8,466 bases of DNA from an uncultured Burkholderiales bacterium (GTDB lineage: Bacteria > Pseudomonadota > Gammaproteobacteria > Burkholderiales > Burkholderiaceae_C), in the NCBI GenBank assembly GCA_903887655.1, contig CAISQQ010000005.1, forward strand, positions 1 to 8,466. Direction: 5' to 3'. Shown here in pieces: positions 1 through 5,752 of the stretch. Numbering within the stretch: the stretch's first letter is position 1; every line of letters begins with the position of its first letter. The position numbers were made by a program, and so were the translations under genes. Below the pieces are notes generated by a model. That model saw only the letters and a program-made list of their open reading frames with translations. It ran no database searches and was not told the origin of the DNA.

Positions 1-120
1 CAACTCTTGCAGTGAAGGTTCGGGTGATGGTCGGTTTTGGGCGAATGACATTGAACCCAGGAGAGACAGACTCAGCAATCCAACGCTGAGTCGAGCAGCG
101 TTTTGTTGAAGGGTAAACAT
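1..120 (-). CDS. Exported protein, N-terminal part only (runs off left edge)
   Basis: An open frame runs from an ATG at 120 down to base 1 without a stop, giving 40 residues. It begins MFTLQQNAARLSVGLL and continues with a hydrophobic stretch (about residues 12-23) ending in SMSFA before QNRPSPEPS. This is a classical Sec signal peptide with signal peptidase I cleavage expected after Ala27, so the product is periplasmic, outer-membrane or secreted. The mature part starts with a Pro/Ser-rich stretch, and the rest lies outside the window, so the function cannot be told. Upstream of the ATG only a weak purine run (AAGAAAG, about 10 nt away) could serve as ribosome binding site. The gene diverges from the membrane-protein gene at 423 and shares its 302-bp upstream region, including the FNR-type site at 283-296. 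That the frame is a real gene is inferred from the signal peptide. Confidence 0.62.
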   Translation of the reverse strand, partial: MFTLQQNAARLSVGLLSLSLLGSMSFAQNRPSPEPSLQEL

Positions 121-200
121 GGTGAGACGCTTTCTTGATGAGAGGCTTTGCGCCTCAAAATTGAGCCGATCGAGATGACTTCAAGCGCCAAGTTCGGGAG

Positions 201-224
201 CAAAAGAAAAAAGTTGATCTTTTG
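201..224. promoter_or_regulatory. Inverted repeat CAAAAG-N12-CTTTTG (possible operator)
   Basis: Two perfect 6-bp arms, CAAAAG at 201-206 and CTTTTG at 219-224, face each other across 12 bases. The spacer contains TTGAT (214-218), a half FNR site. It lies 81 bp upstream of the left-hand exported-protein gene and could bind a regulator of that gene. Arms this short and A/T-rich can occur by chance. Confidence 0.2.
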
Positions 225-282
225 TAAGTGCAATCCATGGCCTTGAATCCAACAAATTCTCGCCATTCCAACCGTCTCATCT

Positions 283-296
283 TTGATTTGAATCAA
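283..296. promoter_or_regulatory. FNR/ANR-type binding site, perfect consensus
   Basis: The bases read TTGATTTGAATCAA, an exact match to the FNR-family consensus TTGAT-N4-ATCAA. FNR/ANR/Dnr regulators bind such sites when oxygen is low. The centre (289.5) lies between the divergent genes starting at 120 and 423, so it could serve either. If it acted as a class II site at about -41.5 for the plus-strand gene, transcription would start near 331, but the -10 candidates there (TTTAAA at 323-328) are poor. It fits better as an upstream site of the promoter described at 386-391. Confidence 0.6.
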
Positions 297-350
297 GCAC
301 GCACCGATGAGAAGCAAGATCTTTTAAAACAGGACTCTCTTGCCGCCCAG

Positions 351-364
351 GTGACCTAGATCAA
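351..364. promoter_or_regulatory. Second FNR-type site, imperfect left half
   Basis: The bases GTGACCTAGATCAA have one perfect half (ATCAA), the right N4 spacing and a left half with two mismatches (GTGAC for TTGAT). The centre (357.5) is 68 bp from the centre of the perfect site. If transcription starts near 398, it sits at about -40.5, the classical class II activator position, with the perfect site at about -108. Two FNR sites with one near -40 are known from E. coli yfiD. That the same layout holds here is an inference. Confidence 0.42.
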
Positions 365-385
365 TCTCACCGTTGCCATGAAGCC

Positions 386-391
386 TACAGT
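386..391 (+). promoter_or_regulatory. Possible -10 element of an FNR-dependent promoter
   Basis: TACAGT keeps the three most conserved positions of TATAAT (first T, second A, last T). It predicts a start near 398, which puts the FNR-type site at 351-364 at about -40.5 and leaves a leader of about 25 nt before the ATG at 423. There is no good -35 hexamer, as expected for class II FNR promoters. This is a spacing argument only. Confidence 0.3.
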
Positions 392-422
392 CGAGTCAAA
401 CCACATCAACGACATCACCATC

Positions 423-944
423 ATGACGACTTCAACCCTTTCACACCATGTCTTTAACACCCACCACGAAACAGAAGAGGCTACCCTCTTACTCACCAAG
501 GCAGGCTTTGACATTCATAAAATCTCCATCGTGGGCAAGGGCTACCACAGCGAGGAGCACCCGATTGGCTTTTACACCACTGGCGACAAAATTAAACTCT
601 GGGGCAGCACTGGGGCGTTTTGGGGAGGCCTTTGGGGCATGCTTTTTATGCCAGCGGTTTTCTTTGTGCCCGGTTTTGGTCTTCTCGCCATGGCCGGACC
701 TGTTGTCGGCGTTTTGATCTCTGCCATCGAAGGTGCGTTGCTGGGTGGAGGCTTATCCGCCCTGGGCGCGGCATTGAGTCAAGTGGGCGTGCCCGACAAC
801 CTCATCATGAAGTACGAACTGGCAATCAAGGCCGATCAGTTCATCATGCTCGTTCACGGCGATGAAGCAGACCATGCCCGGGTGACCGAGATTTTCAAAT
901 CCGCCGGCATCTTGAGCTCTGACTCGAGTTCTGATCGGCTTTGA
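423..944 (+). CDS. Glycine-rich membrane protein, DUF1269/general-stress type
   Basis: The product is a 173-residue protein if the ATG at 423 is used. An in-frame ATG at 378 would add 15 residues. I prefer 423 because homologous families begin just before the first beta strand (here HHVFNTHHETEEA) and because the likely promoter lies past 378. Neither start has a Shine-Dalgarno sequence. Layout (numbered from 423): an alpha/beta domain at about 5-55 with KISIVGKGYH, a long hydrophobic Gly-rich segment at about 62-120 (GAFWGGLWGMLF, GFGLLAMAGPVVG, EGALLGGGLSALGAAL), then a C-terminal alpha/beta part with MKYELAIKADQFIMLVHG and a Ser/Asp tail. This matches proteins usually annotated DUF1269, general stress protein or 'permease'. 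No transport activity is established for them as far as I know. The central segment probably forms two membrane helices or a hairpin. The FNR-type sites upstream suggest low-oxygen expression. Confidence 0.8.
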   Translation: MTTSTLSHHVFNTHHETEEATLLLTKAGFDIHKISIVGKGYHSEEHPIGFYTTGDKIKLWGSTGAFWGGLWGMLFMPAVFFVPGFGLLAMAGPVVGVLISAIEGALLGGGLSALGAALSQVGVPDNLIMKYELAIKADQFIMLVHGDEADHARVTEIFKSAGILSSDSSSDRL

Positions 945-1049
945 TGCAGGCGGCCTTGCTGGGGAAATTCTTGGCCTTTCGCAACTTGGGGGTGGCAAAC
1001 ATCACGGCGACTGTCTCCCACCACGGTGAGGCTGACACGGCCAACGTTC

Positions 1050-1664
1050 TCAATCGAACAAGTCTTGGGAGCTTGATTGCTTTTGCAGCAGCAGTCTATT
1101 TTGCTGCTCAATCGTCACTTTTCTCGGGCCAGGCACCACTCGAATGGTGTCTCCGGCTTGGATGACACCCGGTTGTCTCACCCGCAAATACCAACCCGAC
1201 TTGGCCGATTGGATCATGGCTTTGGCCGCTCCCTTGTAGTTCATGCGGGCTGTGAATTTAAAGCAGGGTTCGCGCAATTTGACCACCGACAGCTCCACCC
1301 CGCCCACCAGCCACAAGTCGCCCACCCAGACCTCGGACTCAAGAAAACCCTCGATGGTCAAATTTTCTGCAAAAGCGCCTGCCTCAAAATGGGGCGTGGA
1401 GTGGGTTTCACGCTCGATCAACTCCTGCCAAAACGGGTAATGTTCATGGGGATAGGCATAAATGGCCTTGTCTTCGCCCCCGTGCACCTGCCGATCGGCT
1501 TGCTCATCACCCTCAAGCCCCGTGAGATGAACCTGGACGGGCTGGGGATGGTCTAGACGGCTCACACTGGTTTTGTCAAAAGCCGACTTCACGCTCGACA
1601 TTGACCCCTGCGCCGCCACAAAAAGCGGGGCAACAACCCCGGTGTTGATCGATACAATTCTCAT
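1050..1664 (-). CDS. MOSC domain protein, YiiM-like
   Basis: The product has 204 residues and starts MRIVSINTG. The ATG at 1664 is chosen because AGGAG lies 7 nt upstream and the MOSC fold begins here. The open frame continues another 49 codons upstream, but that extension is low-complexity and unlike a domain. Family marks: LTGLEGDEQADRQVHGG at about 48-63, followed by DKAIYAYP, GAFAENLT (96-103), the conserved cysteine in LREPCFKF (Cys134), and QPGVIQAGD near the end of the core. MOSC proteins pass sulfur or bind molybdenum cofactor through this cysteine. In E. coli, YiiM reduces N-hydroxylated compounds such as 6-N-hydroxylaminopurine. The protein is about 20 residues shorter than E. coli YiiM, and the C-terminal helical part (QQNRLLLQKQSSSQ) is short. 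It converges with the membrane-protein gene, 105 bp apart. A role in molybdenum-dependent detoxification is inferred from the family only. Confidence 0.85.
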   Translation of the reverse strand: MRIVSINTGVVAPLFVAAQGSMSSVKSAFDKTSVSRLDHPQPVQVHLTGLEGDEQADRQVHGGEDKAIYAYPHEHYPFWQELIERETHSTPHFEAGAFAENLTIEGFLESEVWVGDLWLVGGVELSVVKLREPCFKFTARMNYKGAAKAMIQSAKSGWYLRVRQPGVIQAGDTIRVVPGPRKVTIEQQNRLLLQKQSSSQDLFD

Positions 1665-1959
1665 TGATGAACTCCTGATGTGACTGACATGAACGCGCTG
1701 GGCGTGAACGATTGGACTGGACTTGGGGGATGACTTAGAGCCCAGTGCCTCGATCCTGGCCCTGGCCCTGACCGATGAATCATGACCTTGATTTTCACAC
1801 TGAAAGCCCATGCAAGAATTGTGCGCATGGGGCTCCTCAAACCGGCTTTGTTCACCCCTTCATGGACCGAGCTCGAAACCATCAAGATTTCTTAGTGACG
1901 ACCCACGCAAAGCTCTCGCATTAAACTCTGACCACCCTTAACCGCGCGACCCGTCTGAC
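1665..1959. other. Divergent intergenic region, MOSC gene / GGCT-like gene
   Basis: These 295 bp separate two divergent genes. Apart from the AGGAG site of the MOSC gene I see only a short CTGGCC-type tandem stretch (about 1756-1770). Open frames of 60-75 codons cross the region on the minus strand, but they have low-complexity translations and no domain. No convincing -35/-10 pair stands out. TTGATT at 1788-1793 followed by AAGAAT at 1814-1819 has too long a spacer (20 bp). Confidence 0.5.
1672..1676 (-). promoter_or_regulatory. Ribosome binding site of the MOSC gene
   Basis: On the minus strand AGGAG is followed by 7 bases and the ATG at 1664. It is the strongest Shine-Dalgarno match in front of any gene in the window, and it decides the start of the MOSC protein against the longer open frame reaching 1811. 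Confidence 0.75.
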
Positions 1960-2394
1960 ATGCTCGATCTTCTATTTTGCTACGGAACACTGTGCAGCGA
2001 GTTTGACAATGCCGCGGCACGGCGACTGCACCAAGAAAGCGAACTGATCGGCCGCGGGAAATGGGCTGGGCGCCTCTTTTTGGTGATGGACCAGTACCCC
2101 GCCGCGGTCGAGTCCAAGCTCGAACACCAATGGGTCTACGGTGAGTTGCGTCGACTCCATCACCCCAAGGAGACCCTGGCCTTCACAGACGCCTATGAAC
2201 AATGCCTTGAACTCGACCCCCAGCCGCATGAGTACCAACGTAAAATCGGCTCGATCCATTGCGGCCAGTCGGTCTTGAGTGCTTGGATTTACGTTTACCA
2301 ATGGCCTCACGAACACCTTCAAGCCATTGCCTCGGGGGTGTTTTTTAAGCCTCACAACCACCCTATTGAACTGCAAAGGGCGCAAAAAACATGA
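1960..2394 (+). CDS. Gamma-glutamylcyclotransferase-like (AIG2/GGACT fold) protein
   Basis: The product has 144 residues and starts MLDLLFCYGTL. The YGTL motif at 8-11 is the glycine-loop signature of the GGCT/AIG2 fold and forms the pocket for the gamma- or epsilon-glutamyl group. Other family marks are a YPA turn (47-49), VYGEL at 59-63 (the 'V-x-GE-x' strand), AYEQC at 79-82 with Glu80 in the place of the usual catalytic glutamate of 'DxYEG', and the strand AWIYVY at 108-113. Enzymes of this fold release 5-oxoproline from gamma-glutamyl amino acids or glutathione-derived peptides. The real substrate cannot be told from sequence. The length is typical for bacterial single-domain members. 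The protein should be cytosolic, as it has no signal peptide. The ATG has no clear Shine-Dalgarno sequence. The gene diverges from the MOSC gene and is followed after 98 bp by a small hypothetical gene on the same strand. Confidence 0.78.
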   Translation: MLDLLFCYGTLCSEFDNAAARRLHQESELIGRGKWAGRLFLVMDQYPAAVESKLEHQWVYGELRRLHHPKETLAFTDAYEQCLELDPQPHEYQRKIGSIHCGQSVLSAWIYVYQWPHEHLQAIASGVFFKPHNHPIELQRAQKT

Positions 2395-2492
2395 GGACCC
2401 TGGTTTCCTGCCCTGGGTTGCTACCCTGAGTGGCTCCCCTTATTTGCTTTCCCAATTTTGTGTTTCAACGTGACCTTTTGTGAGAACCCTCC

Positions 2493-2726
2493 ATGGACAA
2501 CGACCTCTTATTTCAAAGCGAAAGTCTCGATGGTGTCAGGGTTGCCGTCGTCACGGGCTTGACCCATTTCGACGGGACCCCAGAGTTTCAAGTCGACTTG
2601 TATGTGAGCGACAGTTTGGGGGCAGAAGAAACCCACTACATGCCCAGTCTCGAAGAGGCCAAAAACTTGGCATTGGCATTGTGTCAACGCGAGAGCTCAC
2701 CCTCCAACCGAGCTCTTGACCACTAG
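2493..2726 (+). CDS. Small hypothetical protein, 77 residues
   Basis: The product starts MDNDLLFQSESLDGVRVAVVTG and reads like a compact cytosolic alpha/beta protein. It has two beta strands (VRVAVVTGL and EFQVDLYVSD) joined by a short THFDGTP turn, then a helix (SLEEAKNLALALCQRE) and a loose tail. It is acidic and has no signal peptide or membrane segment. A GTGAGAA stretch about 6 nt upstream of the ATG could bind the ribosome. An overlapping frame starting at 2480 is Arg-rich and looks like a shadow. I do not recognise a named family. The regular secondary structure and start context make it more likely real than not. It lies 98 bp after the GGCT-like gene and is followed by a possible terminator at 2769-2793. 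Confidence 0.6.
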   Translation: MDNDLLFQSESLDGVRVAVVTGLTHFDGTPEFQVDLYVSDSLGAEETHYMPSLEEAKNLALALCQRESSPSNRALDH

Positions 2727-2768
2727 AATGACACTTGACCCCCGTTGCTCAACACCTCGTTCACGCTG

Positions 2769-2793
2769 AGCGCGCAATCAACAACGCGCTTTT
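2769..2793 (+). terminator. Possible intrinsic terminator
   Basis: AGCGCG (2769-2774) and CGCGCT (2785-2790) form a 6-bp, almost all-GC stem with a 10-base loop (CAATCAACAA), followed by TTTT (2790-2793). The T run is short, so termination would be weak. It could end the transcript of the small hypothetical gene or act as an attenuator before the dehydrogenase gene, whose ATG is only 36 bp further on. An inverted pair TTGTAA/TTACAA (2792-2797, 2811-2816) lies directly after it and could be an operator. Confidence 0.4.
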
Positions 2794-2828
2794 GTAACCC
2801 CACTTCGTTTTTACAACCCAGGTCTCGC

Positions 2829-4355
2829 ATGGAAAACGTCTTCAACTTCGTGGCCATCTTGGGCGCAGGCGCCATGGGCCGAGGCATTGCCCAGCTCGTG
2901 GCCCAAGCCGGTTCACAGGTGGTGATTTACGACAACGACCCCAAGGCCTTGGAGAGCGCGCGCTCGAGCATGGCTTTGCAATGGCAAAAAATGCTGGACA
3001 AAGACCGCATCACGCCAGAGCAAATGGCTGGCTTTCAACAACGCGTGCGCTTGGCCAGCGACTTACAAGACTTGCGCGAATGCGACTTGGTGATTGAGGC
3101 CATCGTGGAAAACCTCGCCATCAAAACCTCGCTCTTTCAGTCCTTGGAAGCGATCCTCAAGCCCCAGTGCCTCTTGACCTCCAACACATCGTCTCTGAGC
3201 ATCACCGCCATCTCTAGCGGCTTGGCCAATCCCGAGCGCCTCCTGGGGCTGCACTTTTTTAACCCCGTCACCCTCATGAAGGTGGTGGAGGTCATTGGCG
3301 GACTGCACAGCCATGCACAAGACGCTCAGCGCCTCTCTCTCTTTGTGACCCAGCTGGGCCACACGCCGGTTTTGGCCCAAGACACCCCGGGCTTCATCGT
3401 CAACCACGCCTCACGCGGCTACTCCACCGAGGCGCTTCGCATCCTTCAAGAAAGCATTGCCGACCCCGCCCAAATTGATCTCATCTTGAAGGACCAAGCC
3501 GGCTTTAAATTGGGCCCCTTTGAGCTCTTGGATTTGACCGCCCTCGATGTCTCTCACCCGGTGATGGAAGCCATCTACCACCAGTATTATGAAGAGGCCC
3601 GCTACCGGCCAAGCTTCATCACAGCGCAGCGCTTGGCTGGGGGCTTGCTGGGCAAAAAAGTCGCTCAAGGCTTTTACCGCTACAAGGACGGCGTGAAGCT
3701 CCAACCCGACGAGCCCGTGGTGGCCCACATAGAACGTGAATCGCTGCCAAGCGTCTGGGTCTCGAGCAAAGCGGCCCGTCGCCCCGAGCTCTACGCCCTC
3801 TTTAAGAGCCTGAACCTGCAGATTGAAACCACCGCCCAGCCCAGTGCCCGGGCCTTGTGTTGGGTCGCACCGCTGGGGCTGGATGTCACCACGGCTTGTA
3901 TCTTGGAGGGGCTCGATCCCTCCAAAACCGTGGGCATCGACATGCTGGTGGCCCCCGCTCAAAGCAAGCGGTGGGTGATGGCCACCAACCCGGCCTTGCG
4001 TGCGGACATGAAAGCAGCGGGCGAGTCGATCCTGCGCCTTGACACCAAGGCCGTGAGTGTGATCCGTGACAGCGCAGGTTTTGTGACCCAGCGAGTGCTC
4101 GCTTGTCTCATCAACATTGGCTGCGACATGTGCCAGCAAGGGATTTGCACCCCCGCCGACTTGGACTTGGCGGCCACCTTGGGCTTGGGCTATCCAAGCG
4201 GCCCCTTGGGCTTGGGGGATGCCCTGGGCGGCCAAAATATTTTAGAAATCCTCTTCAATATGCAAACCGTCTATGGCGATCCTCGCTACCGACCCAGTCC
4301 CTGGCTCAGACGGCGAGCGGCGTTGGGGCTGTCCCTCTTGCATCAAGAAGCCTAA
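2829..4355 (+). CDS. paaH: 3-hydroxyacyl-CoA dehydrogenase, PaaH/PaaC type
   Basis: This 508-residue NAD-dependent enzyme oxidises (3S)-3-hydroxyacyl-CoA to 3-oxoacyl-CoA. In the phenylacetate pathway the substrate is 3-hydroxyadipyl-CoA, while close homologues serve general beta-oxidation. The N-terminal Rossmann domain (1-185) has the NAD loop GAGAMG (12-17) and acidic Asp35 after strand 2. All four active-site residues known from the human enzyme fall at the right spacing: Ser121 (SNTSS), His142 (LHFFNP), Glu154 (VEVI) and Asn192 (GFIVN). A first C-terminal dimerisation domain spans about 186-285 and ends in GLLGKKVAQGFYRY. A linker follows, then a second such domain at about 412-500 (DSAGFVTQRVLACLIN, GYPSGPLGLGD), as in the PaaC family of about 500 residues. 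The ATG at 2829 is chosen because the Rossmann strand begins 6 residues later. An in-frame TTG at 2745 would add 28 unrelated residues. There are no other paa genes in view, so pathway assignment is open. Confidence 0.9.
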   Translation: MENVFNFVAILGAGAMGRGIAQLVAQAGSQVVIYDNDPKALESARSSMALQWQKMLDKDRITPEQMAGFQQRVRLASDLQDLRECDLVIEAIVENLAIKTSLFQSLEAILKPQCLLTSNTSSLSITAISSGLANPERLLGLHFFNPVTLMKVVEVIGGLHSHAQDAQRLSLFVTQLGHTPVLAQDTPGFIVNHASRGYSTEALRILQESIADPAQIDLILKDQAGFKLGPFELLDLTALDVSHPVMEAIYHQYYEEARYRPSFITAQRLAGGLLGKKVAQGFYRYKDGVKLQPDEPVVAHIERESLPSVWVSSKAARRPELYALFKSLNLQIETTAQPSARALCWVAPLGLDVTTACILEGLDPSKTVGIDMLVAPAQSKRWVMATNPALRADMKAAGESILRLDTKAVSVIRDSAGFVTQRVLACLINIGCDMCQQGICTPADLDLAATLGLGYPSGPLGLGDALGGQNILEILFNMQTVYGDPRYRPSPWLRRRAALGLSLLHQEA

Positions 4356-4391
4356 AGCTTCAAACTTCAAGCCTTCAGCTTCAAGCCTAAA
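4350..4391. repeat. Degenerate heptamer tandem repeat (6 units) across the stop codon
   Basis: Six consecutive 7-base units read GCCTAAA, GCTTCAA, ACTTCAA, GCCTTCA, GCTTCAA, GCCTAAA. The first unit supplies the last Ala codon and the TAA stop (4353-4355) of the dehydrogenase gene. The first and last units are identical. It does not form a stem, so it is not a terminator. It looks like a decayed simple-sequence repeat. Confidence 0.6.
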
Positions 4392-4428
4392 ACCCAAGAC
4401 ATCCCCAAAGAATCAAAAGTCGGCGCTC

Positions 4429-4484
4429 TTCCATAGCACCCCTTCCATAGCACCCCTTCCATAGCACCCCTTCCATAGCACCCC
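4429..4484. repeat. 14-bp perfect tandem repeat, four copies
   Basis: The unit TTCCATAGCACCCC occurs four times without a mismatch (4429-4442, 4443-4456, 4457-4470, 4471-4484). It is non-coding and sits between the dehydrogenase and kinase genes, 62 bp before the kinase ATG. Perfect identity of all copies indicates recent slippage expansion or active maintenance. Copy number is likely to vary between strains. Confidence 0.93.
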
Positions 4485-4492
4485 CCTATATC

Positions 4493-4514
4493 CCACTGAC
4501 CCGCCACTGACCCG
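4493..4514. repeat. 11-bp tandem doublet
   Basis: CCACTGACCCG occurs twice back to back (4493-4503 and 4504-4514), 8 bp after the four-copy array. It is followed by C-rich DNA leading to the kinase ATG. It is a second, separate slippage product in the same 191-bp gap. Confidence 0.85.
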
Positions 4515-4546
4515 CCTCCGCCCCACCCCCAACGATCAAGCTTCCC

Positions 4547-5656
4547 ATGTCAAACGACGACTCATTCCAAGGCACGCAAGCCCCCTCAGGGGCCCTCCCC
4601 TTTGAAAGCCATCAACTGCTGGCGTGGCTCAATGCAACGCTGCACCCCATGCAGCCGCTGCCCGGCCCCTTGACGATCGAACAGTTCAAGGGCGGGCAGT
4701 CCAATCCCACCTATTTGATCAAGGCGGACAACGCACAGTGGGTCATGCGCACCAAGCCCGCCGCGGCGTCCCAATTGCTGCCCTCGGCCCACGCCATTGA
4801 GCGCGAGTTCAAAGTGATGCGCGCTTTGCAAGACACGGCGGTTCCAGTGGCACGAATGCTCGCCTTGTGTGAAGACGAGCGTGTGATTGGTCGCGCTTTT
4901 TATCTGATGAGTTATGTACCGGGGCGGGTGTTTTGGGCGCCAGAGTTGCCCGGCTTAGCGCCGGCGCAGCGCACCCAAGTCTTTCAGAGCATGAATGAAG
5001 TCTTGGCCGACTTGCATTTGGTGAACTTGGAGCGCGTGGGCCTGAGTGACTACGGCCGTGCGGGCAATTATTTCGAGCGGCAAATCGCACGCTGGAGCAA
5101 GCAGTACATCACCTCCATCACCGAACCGATCGCCGAGATGGACCAGCTGATGCAGTGGCTGCCAGTGAACATGCCCGAGCTCGCTCTTGAGCAGCGGGTG
5201 AGTTTGGTGCACGGTGACTTCAGACTGGACAATTTGATTTTTGACGAGAAGACCCTGAAAGCGCGAGCGGTGCTCGACTGGGAGCTCTCGACGCTTGGGC
5301 ATCCATTGGCCGACCTCAGCTACCACTGCATGGCCTGGCACATTGCGCCTGACGAGTTTCGCGGCCTGGCTGGCTTGGATTTGGCGGCACTGGGGATCCC
5401 CAGCGAGCAGCAATACATCCAGTGGTATTGCAACAAAACGCAGCTGATCTCGCCCGATCGGCTTGAAGGGGACTGGCATTTTTTCCTGGCTTACAACATG
5501 TTTCGCATGGCCGCGATTTTGCAAGGCATTGCCAAGCGCATTGAGGCGGGCACCGCCAGCTCCGAGCAGGCCCAAAATGCGGCCAAACGAGCCCGGCCGT
5601 TGGCGCAAAACGCCTGGCGACACGCCCAAGTTCACTCACAACTCAATGGCCGATGA
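4547..5656 (+). CDS. APH-fold phosphotransferase, ACAD10/11 N-terminal type
   Basis: The product has 369 residues, is probably cytosolic, and has the kinase fold of aminoglycoside phosphotransferases. Motifs in order: the substrate/ATP loop FKGGQSNPTYLI (47-58), the ATP-binding lysine segment VMRTKP (66-71), SAHAIEREF (80-88) with the helix-C glutamate, LMSYVPGRVFW (hinge, 120-130), the catalytic loop HGDFRLDN (222-229, with Asp224 as base and Asn229 as metal ligand), and the metal-binding LDWE (243-246) followed by STLGHPLADL. These are the hallmarks of the family that forms the N-terminal part of ACAD10/ACAD11 and includes Pseudomonas LvaA, which phosphorylates the 4-hydroxyl of 4-hydroxyvaleryl-CoA. 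A 4-hydroxyacyl-CoA kinase role is therefore likely here, not antibiotic resistance. The gene follows the dehydrogenase on the same strand, fitting shared acyl-CoA catabolism. No acyl-CoA dehydrogenase gene lies in view. The Shine-Dalgarno sequence is weak. Where many homologues show Arg-Lys-Lys-Pro, this one has Arg-Thr-Lys-Pro. Confidence 0.85.
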   Translation: MSNDDSFQGTQAPSGALPFESHQLLAWLNATLHPMQPLPGPLTIEQFKGGQSNPTYLIKADNAQWVMRTKPAAASQLLPSAHAIEREFKVMRALQDTAVPVARMLALCEDERVIGRAFYLMSYVPGRVFWAPELPGLAPAQRTQVFQSMNEVLADLHLVNLERVGLSDYGRAGNYFERQIARWSKQYITSITEPIAEMDQLMQWLPVNMPELALEQRVSLVHGDFRLDNLIFDEKTLKARAVLDWELSTLGHPLADLSYHCMAWHIAPDEFRGLAGLDLAALGIPSEQQYIQWYCNKTQLISPDRLEGDWHFFLAYNMFRMAAILQGIAKRIEAGTASSEQAQNAAKRARPLAQNAWRHAQVHSQLNGR

Positions 5657-5752
5657 GGCCTCATGAGCCAGCCTAGGATGGGGCGCGAGACCAGATTGAG
5701 AAGCAACTCCTCGCTGCAGCCGCTTTTAGGGACAGGGGGGCCGAGCCCTCGA

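Noticed and set aside
72..317. 81-codon minus-strand open frame
   Set aside because: It covers the FNR-type site and is out of frame with the signal-peptide gene starting at 120, which is far more gene-like. Its translation has no domain character.
1665..1811. 49-codon upstream extension of the MOSC gene
   Set aside because: It has no ribosome binding site and a low-complexity translation. AGGAG 7 nt before the ATG at 1664 settles the start.
3411..4235. 274-codon minus-strand open frame inside the dehydrogenase gene
   Set aside because: It is antisense to a gene with all active-site residues intact. The Gly/Gln/His-rich translation is typical of an antisense shadow in GC-rich DNA.
4429..4514. 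CRISPR array
   Set aside because: The units are 14 and 11 bp, directly adjacent with no spacers, and no cas gene is present. They are simple tandem repeats.
4955..5635. 226-codon minus-strand open frame inside the kinase gene
   Set aside because: It is antisense to a well-supported kinase and has no domain of its own.
4547..5656. Aminoglycoside resistance gene
   Set aside because: The fold is shared, but the GGQSNPTYLI, SAHAIEREF and LDWELSTLGHPLADL motifs belong to the ACAD10/11-type acyl-CoA kinase branch, and the context is acyl-CoA metabolism.
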